Source: Syntrophaceae bacterium UBA2188
Lineage (GTDB): Bacteria; Desulfobacterota; BSN033; UBA1163
Direction of reading: 5' to 3'
Length of the DNA: 10,209 nucleotides
NCBI GenBank assembly: GCA_002327985.1
Contig: DCVM01000116.1
Coordinates: forward strand, 1-10,209
Shown here: one piece after another, positions 6,556-10,209 of the stretch
Layout: the number at the start of each line of letters is the position of its first letter
Numbering within the stretch: position 1 is the stretch's first letter
The notes under the pieces: model-generated
What the model saw: only the letters and a program-made list of their open reading frames with translations
What the model was told of the DNA's origin: nothing
The model's database searches: none
Made by a program: the position numbers and the translations under genes

Positions 6556-8941
6556 TTTTTACCTCTTGATCCTGGAATGGCGTCTCCAGGATAGCCTGAT
6601 TTCCTTGGTGAATGGGAAGTTCAATCGTAAAGGTTGTTCCTTCTCCTATTTTACTCCTTACGTTAATTTTACCTCCGTGATCCTCCACAATGCCATAGGA
6701 AGTGGCCAGACCCAATCCCGTTCCCTTTCCCACTTCCTTTGTGGTGAAGAAGGGATCGAAGATTCGGGTAAGGTTCTCTTCAGGAATGCCTTCCCCCGTA
6801 TCGGTAAATTCCACAAAGACCGTTTTTTGATCGGGGGAAGGGGAGGTGGCAATGGTCAGTGTCCCACTGCCATGCATGGCTTCTGCTGCATTCACAATGA
6901 TATTCATGAAAACTTGTTTCAATTGACTGGCATTTCCCCGGACAAAGGGGAGAAAGGAATCAAATTTCTTGATAATCTGGATATTGTGAAACAAGGCCTG
7001 ATTGACCAGAAAGAAGAGGCCATCATTGATCGCTCGATTGATATCGGTGGGCTCCATCTTCGGTTCGGTTTGGCGGGCAAATTCAAGGAGGCTTTTCACG
7101 ATCTCCTTGCAGCGGCCCGCTTCCTGGACAATGCGCAACAAATCTCCTCGTTTCAGATCTTCCTCGGGAAGGTCCTCCATCATGAGACTGGAGTAGATAA
7201 GAATCCCCCCCAAGGGGTTGTTGATTTCATGGGCAATGCCGGCTGCGAGTTTTCCCAGAGAAGCCATCTTTTCTGAACTGACTAATTGGAGGTGAGTCTC
7301 CTGAAGTTTTTTCTCCATCATCAAGCGAGGTCTCAAGTCCGTGAAGATACCCACACTGGCAATTTCCTGGCCTTTTCCATTATAAATGAGGGAGGCAGAA
7401 AGCTGGACGTGTATTTCTTCTCCAAACTTATTGACAACATTCAGTTGGATCGGACTAAATTTTCCAACACCGCCATATTCAGGGCTTCGGAGTTTCTTCA
7501 TGATCTCTTTGGCGACACCCTCAGGATAAATTTTTGTGATGTGAAGTTTTCCAATCACCTCTTCTGCCGTGTATCCTGTCAGCGCCTCCGCTCCTTTGTT
7601 GAAAATAAAGATATCGCCTTTCATGTCCGCTGCGATGATCCCGTCCACGGAACTCTCAATCAGATTGGAAAAGAACTCATTGGCTTCGCGAAGTTCGTTT
7701 TCGATCCGTTTTCTCTCCGAGATGTCTAAGTTAATGCCTTGGTAGCCAATGAACTCTCCCTTCTCATTCTTAATGGGATAGCCGGTCAGCAAGACCGTGA
7801 TCTTGTCTCCGTTCTTCTTTTTAAATTCCACTTCCCAATCTTTGACATAACCATCTCTTTCAACTCTCTCCTTAAGGATCTTCCGATCTTGAGGATTTAC
7901 GTAGAGGTCTTGAGCGATATTAATTTTAAGAAATTCCTCCTTGGTTGAGTACCCCAACATATCGAGAAGGGCTTGGTTACAATCTAAAAACTTGCCCTCC
8001 TTTGAGCTGATGAAAAGGCCATGTCTCACTCTTTCAAAAAGGTTTCTCAACTTTTCTTCTGAGTCCCTGAGATCCCTCTCAAACCTTTTTCGTTCCGTAA
8101 TGTCACGGATATAGGCATAGGTCTTGACTTCACCGGTATCTGATTTGGCCATAGCAATGCACACCTCAGCATCCTTGATTTGATTCTGAGGGGTCAGAAT
8201 ATTCATCTCCGTGCAAAGTTTTTCCCCTATTCCTACTCCGCGGGTGACTGTCCCTTCGAGAAATTCTTTGTCCTCCTTACCGATCACAGAGAAAAAGTTT
8301 CTTCCGATCAGCTCCTCCTTGGGGATTCCAGTGATATCGGATGCCATCTGATTGGCAAAAATGATCTTAAACGCTTGATCGAAGACCACCACCCCATCGT
8401 CACCCATCTCCGCAATCTTCTCAAACTGTTGGGTAGCCTCCAGGATCCTTCTTTCCATTCTTTTCGAGTCAGTAATATCCTTGAGATAGGCGTAACCTTT
8501 GCGAACTCCTAAAGGTGTTTTGGCCAACGCGATACAAATCTCAGCCTCTTTGACCTCACCGGAGGAGGCAAGCAGTTGTGTCTCGGTGCAGGTTTTTTCT
8601 CCATAGCGCTCAGGATGAGCAAAGAGATCTTCAATAAAGGATTGATCGGGTTTGTTTAAAAGGGAAAGGATTGACCTGTTCAATAATTCTTGGTTCGAAT
8701 ATCCTGTGATCTCGGAGGCCATCCGATTGGCGAATTCGATCTGATGATGCTCATCAAAAACTAAGATTCCGTCATTCCCCAACTCGGCAATAGACTGAAA
8801 CATCTCTGACTCCACCCCCTTCTTTTTAACAAGGGTGAGTGGCTCAGATTTTTTTCTTCTGGTTGGTGGCGTTTGTTTTTTTGAGGACATCCCTTTTCCA
8901 AGGTACCCTATCTCTTCGGGGTTGACAAAAAAACCTGGCAT
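6533..8941 (-). CDS. Cytoplasmic sensor histidine kinase with four PAS domains
   Basis: An 802-residue kinase without signal peptide or membrane segments, so it should sense an intracellular signal. Four PAS domains lie at about 47-160, 171-288, 293-412 and 420-540. The core follows: phosphoacceptor H571 in G-I-A-H-E-I-N-N-P-L, N box around N680/N684, D714-x-G-x-G718, F box F-D-P-F-F-T-T-K (728-735) and G-K-G-T-G-L-G-L (738-745); all catalytic motifs are intact. PAS1 and PAS2 are clearly similar and look like a tandem duplication; each has a Cys pair at the same spacing (C118/C136, C243/C261). It lies between metF and hdrC and overlaps hdrC by 23 bp, so it is probably co-expressed and may sense redox state or a metabolite of this pathway (inference). 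No response regulator is visible. Start uncertain: ATG at 8941 has a weak SD; ATG at 8890 (Met18), preceded by GGAAAAGGG, is a real alternative. Confidence 0.9.
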   Translation of the reverse strand: MPGFFVNPEEIGYLGKGMSSKKQTPPTRRKKSEPLTLVKKKGVESEMFQSIAELGNDGILVFDEHHQIEFANRMASEITGYSNQELLNRSILSLLNKPDQSFIEDLFAHPERYGEKTCTETQLLASSGEVKEAEICIALAKTPLGVRKGYAYLKDITDSKRMERRILEATQQFEKIAEMGDDGVVVFDQAFKIIFANQMASDITGIPKEELIGRNFFSVIGKEDKEFLEGTVTRGVGIGEKLCTEMNILTPQNQIKDAEVCIAMAKSDTGEVKTYAYIRDITERKRFERDLRDSEEKLRNLFERVRHGLFISSKEGKFLDCNQALLDMLGYSTKEEFLKINIAQDLYVNPQDRKILKERVERDGYVKDWEVEFKKKNGDKITVLLTGYPIKNEKGEFIGYQGINLDISERKRIENELREANEFFSNLIESSVDGIIAADMKGDIFIFNKGAEALTGYTAEEVIGKLHITKIYPEGVAKEIMKKLRSPEYGGVGKFSPIQLNVVNKFGEEIHVQLSASLIYNGKGQEIASVGIFTDLRPRLMMEKKLQETHLQLVSSEKMASLGKLAAGIAHEINNPLGGILIYSSLMMEDLPEEDLKRGDLLRIVQEAGRCKEIVKSLLEFARQTEPKMEPTDINRAINDGLFFLVNQALFHNIQIIKKFDSFLPFVRGNASQLKQVFMNIIVNAAEAMHGSGTLTIATSPSPDQKTVFVEFTDTGEGIPEENLTRIFDPFFTTKEVGKGTGLGLATSYGIVEDHGGKINVRSKIGEGTTFTIELPIHQGNQAILETPFQDQEVKNGTQHAV

Positions 8942-9033
8942 CGCCGATCCAATGAAAAATGAAAAGCAAAAAAGGCAACCTGCTTTTAATATTCTTTCTT
9001 CAATTTTGCAATTTTCACTTGACCCTGTTTATC
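8942..9033. other. metF-kinase spacer, AT-rich, weak hairpin
   Basis: This 92-bp gap has no gene. AAAAGCA (8962-8968) and TGCTTTT (8981-8987) can form a 7-bp AT-rich hairpin with a 12-nt loop and a few U residues after it in the mRNA. It could be a weak partial terminator between metF and the kinase, but pairing is poor. No clear promoter is seen. Confidence 0.3.
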
Positions 9034-9906
9034 TTACAATCCTGCATAATCAAAGAGAGCTGGGATCTGTTTCTCCCACCCGATGGGGATAATTTGGATT
9101 CCCTGACAAAGCGGTTTCAATTCCTTGATCAATCCCCCTGCGATCTCTACGCTTGCTTTCTGTTTATCCGAAGCCTTCATCAGTCGATCTATGACGGAAT
9201 CCGGAATAGACACTCCTTCGACATGTTTATTGACATATCGTGCCATTCCAACGGATTTGAGCAGGGTGATGCCTGCGATGATGGGGACCTTGAAATGCGC
9301 TACTTTTTTGATGAAAGCCTCAAAAAGGCTTATATCATAGATCGAGTTGGTGAAAAAGAAGTCAACCCCCATTCGTATCTTCTTTTCTATGTCCATAACC
9401 TCTAAATCGAGAACATGACCTCTGGCCGTGGCATTAATATGAGTACCCATACAGAATTGTGGTTTTCCATCCAGATCGTTGCCCATGAGGTCATATCCCT
9501 CTTGGAGGCGCTTGGCTGCACCGAGCAACCCCATGATATCCAGATCAAAAACTGCTTGGGCTTCGAAATGATCTCCGATGGAGGGATGGTCCCCCTGAAG
9601 GAGTAAGACATTTTCCAAACCCAAGGCGGAGGCATTTAAGAGATCGGATTGGAGCGCTAATCGGTTTCGGTTGCTGCAGGAGAGATTGAGAATGACCTCC
9701 ATCTTCTTTGCCTTCAGCAGGGTGCATACCGAAAGGGATCCCAGTTTCATGATGGCATTCTGAAGGTCTGGTACATTGATTGCATTCACACGCCCCTTGA
9801 GGAGTTCCGCATTTTCAAATAGTTCAAAAAGGTTGTTGCCCTTGGGTGGCTGAAGTTCAGTGATGACGACAAATTTACCAGAATCTAATTGTTCTTTGAA
9901 TGACAT
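9034..9906 (-). CDS. metF: Methylenetetrahydrofolate reductase family protein
   Basis: A 290-residue TIM-barrel flavoprotein of the MetF family. Visible landmarks: V-V-I-T-E17-L-Q-P-P-K (catalytic Glu region), N-A-I-N-V-P-D-L-Q-N (41-50), N-R-x-A-L-Q-S-D-L-L (81-90), L-L-Q-G-D106-H-P (folate/flavin region), and the C-terminal I-P-I-G-W-E (273-278). It should reduce methylene-H4F to methyl-H4F (or the reverse) in the methyl branch of the Wood-Ljungdahl pathway. The absence of a GltD-like or other NADH domain in MetF itself, and its place upstream of hdrCBA-mvhD, suggest that electrons come through the Hdr complex as proposed for Moorella. Odd point: where many family members read F-I-Q-T-Q-x-x-Y-D, this one reads F-F-F-T-N-S-I-Y-D (183-191). 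Start: ATG at 9906 with AGGAG 7 nt upstream; an in-frame GTG at 9927 has no comparable SD. No MetV gene is visible. Confidence 0.88.
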   Translation of the reverse strand: MSFKEQLDSGKFVVITELQPPKGNNLFELFENAELLKGRVNAINVPDLQNAIMKLGSLSVCTLLKAKKMEVILNLSCSNRNRLALQSDLLNASALGLENVLLLQGDHPSIGDHFEAQAVFDLDIMGLLGAAKRLQEGYDLMGNDLDGKPQFCMGTHINATARGHVLDLEVMDIEKKIRMGVDFFFTNSIYDISLFEAFIKKVAHFKVPIIAGITLLKSVGMARYVNKHVEGVSIPDSVIDRLMKASDKQKASVEIAGGLIKELKPLCQGIQIIPIGWEKQIPALFDYAGL

Positions 9907-9913
9907 CGTCTTT

Positions 9914-9918
9914 CTCCT
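9914..9918 (-). promoter_or_regulatory. metF ribosome-binding site
   Basis: The minus strand reads AGAGAGGAGAAAGACG directly before ATG at 9906. AGGAG is nearly perfectly spaced for this start and argues against the GTG seven codons upstream. Confidence 0.7.
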
Positions 9919-9950
9919 CTCTTTCACCTTGAGGGAAGAAACCCCACCTC

Positions 9951-9995
9951 TCTGGTGATCTTCTTTTCATCTGCTTTTGGTTAATCTGGTGATCT
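9951..9995. repeat. 11-bp direct repeat in the metF leader
   Basis: TCTGGTGATCT occurs at 9951-9961 and at 9985-9995, 34 bp apart from start to start (about three helical turns). On the mRNA strand it reads AGATCACCAGA. It may be a paired binding site on DNA or RNA, or chance. Confidence 0.5.
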
Positions 9996-10033
9996 GCTCG
10001 AGGTCGAGCATCTCCCCCCCCTTCCAGATGCTC
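9995..10033 (-). promoter_or_regulatory. Two mutually exclusive hairpins in the metF leader
   Basis: Hairpin I pairs GAGCATCT (10006-10013) with AGATGCTC (10026-10033), 8 bp perfect, with a 12-nt loop that contains a run of eight C/G. Hairpin II pairs TGCTCG (9995-10000) with CGAGCA (10005-10010), 6 bp perfect, 4-nt loop. They share bases 10006-10010, so only one can form at a time. Both lie between the predicted transcription start and metF, about 90-125 nt upstream of its ATG. This looks like a conformational switch, but no known riboswitch class was recognised and no U-tract follows. Confidence 0.45.
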
Positions 10034-10074
10034 TGACTTTGCGAATTGAATGCACAATTGAACAGGTATTTTAA

Positions 10075-10170
10075 GGACGCTAAAAACTAAAGTCGACGCA
10101 TTATATCTCTTTGTTTAAAAATATGTCAAGACAAAAAGAGCGTTACTTTAGTTCCTGAGGCAAAGCGTCC
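10075..10170. promoter_or_regulatory. Interrupted inverted repeat framing the promoter (candidate operator)
   Basis: Left arm: GGACGCT (10075-10081), AACTAAAGT (10085-10093), ACGC (10096-10099). Right arm, exact inverses in the same order outward: GCGT (10140-10143), ACTTTAGTT (10145-10153), AGCGTCC (10164-10170). The -35 and -10 boxes lie in the 40 bp between the arms, and the left arm covers the predicted transcription start. Twenty matched bases in three ordered blocks are unlikely by chance. Candidate roles are a two-site operator with looping, or the ends of a small mobile element that supplied a promoter. Confidence 0.6.
10100..10129 (-). promoter_or_regulatory. Sigma-70 promoter of the metF-hdr operon
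   Basis: The minus strand reads TTGACA (10129-10124), an 18-bp spacer and TATAAT (10105-10100). Both hexamers match the consensus completely. Transcription would start near 10093, giving a leader of about 187 nt before metF. It is the only strong promoter seen in the window and points into the gene cluster. Confidence 0.8.
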
Positions 10171-10187
10171 ACCCATTCAAAAAACTC

Positions 10188-10209
10188 TTTATAAAAATAT
10201 GCCAGAATA
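10188..10209 (+). repeat. 22-bp direct repeat, copy 2 (cut by window end)
   Basis: Identical to 5742-5763 over the 22 bp available, in the same orientation relative to the genes, and truncated by the window end. It lies upstream of the promoter. It indicates a dispersed intergenic repeat present at both the outer edge of the operon and inside it. Confidence 0.7.

Noticed and set aside
6500..7276. 258-aa plus-strand open frame
   Set aside because: Lies antisense to the kinase's conserved HisKA/ATPase core, has no recognisable motif, and the minus strand shows all kinase motifs in frame.
9875..10057. 60-codon minus-strand frame in the metF leader (possible leader peptide)
   Set aside because: No convincing SD or ATG, runs through both leader hairpins and into the start of metF in another frame, and its charged sequence has no recognisable regulatory codon run.

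Overview
The window looks like part of the chromosome of a strictly anaerobic bacterium, most likely from Desulfobacterota (former Deltaproteobacteria) or a close relative. This rests on gene content: a soluble HdrABC/MvhD electron-transfer module with a very large HdrA, a folate-linked methylene-H4F reductase, a cytoplasmic multi-PAS kinase of the kind common in that group, and a probable selenocysteine codon in mvhD. The assignment is an inference; there is no rRNA or other marker gene here.

Every convincing gene lies on the minus strand, so the transcription unit reads from right to left. At the right edge (about 10075-10170) is a consensus-perfect sigma-70 promoter (TTGACA, 18 bp, TATAAT) framed by a long interrupted inverted repeat. 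A leader of roughly 190 nt follows, with two hairpins that exclude each other and an 11-bp direct repeat. Then come metF (9906-9034), a PAS-PAS-PAS-PAS histidine kinase (8941-6533) that overlaps hdrC by 23 bp, hdrC (6555-5989), a 334-bp hairpin-rich repeat island, hdrB (5654-4803), a 110-bp gap with a strong stem-loop, a 1497-residue hdrA-type fusion (4692-199), and the first 41 codons of mvhD (124-1), which run off the left edge.

The gene set resembles the MetF-HdrABC-MvhD complex described for acetogens such as Moorella, in which methylene-tetrahydrofolate reduction is coupled to NADH oxidation through flavin- and FeS-containing Hdr subunits. Here HdrA carries its own GltD-like NAD(P)H:FAD module, inserted inside the first HdrA flavodomain, so the fusion has a plausible NAD(P)H entry site, three flavin sites and many [4Fe-4S] clusters in one chain. 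HdrC and HdrB would pass electrons onward, MvhD would link an electron partner, and MetF would be the folate-reducing end. No metV is seen in the window. The kinase sits between metF and hdrC without a visible response regulator.

The most notable point is at the extreme left. The mvhD reading frame stops formally at a TGA exactly where the family has the last cysteine of its CC-x-x-C motif (F-C-C-E-H-TGA-A). This is best read as selenocysteine, and an ordinary ORF caller would miss the gene. Non-coding stretches longer than 300 bases are 5655-5988 (repeat island) and 9907-10209 (promoter and leader).
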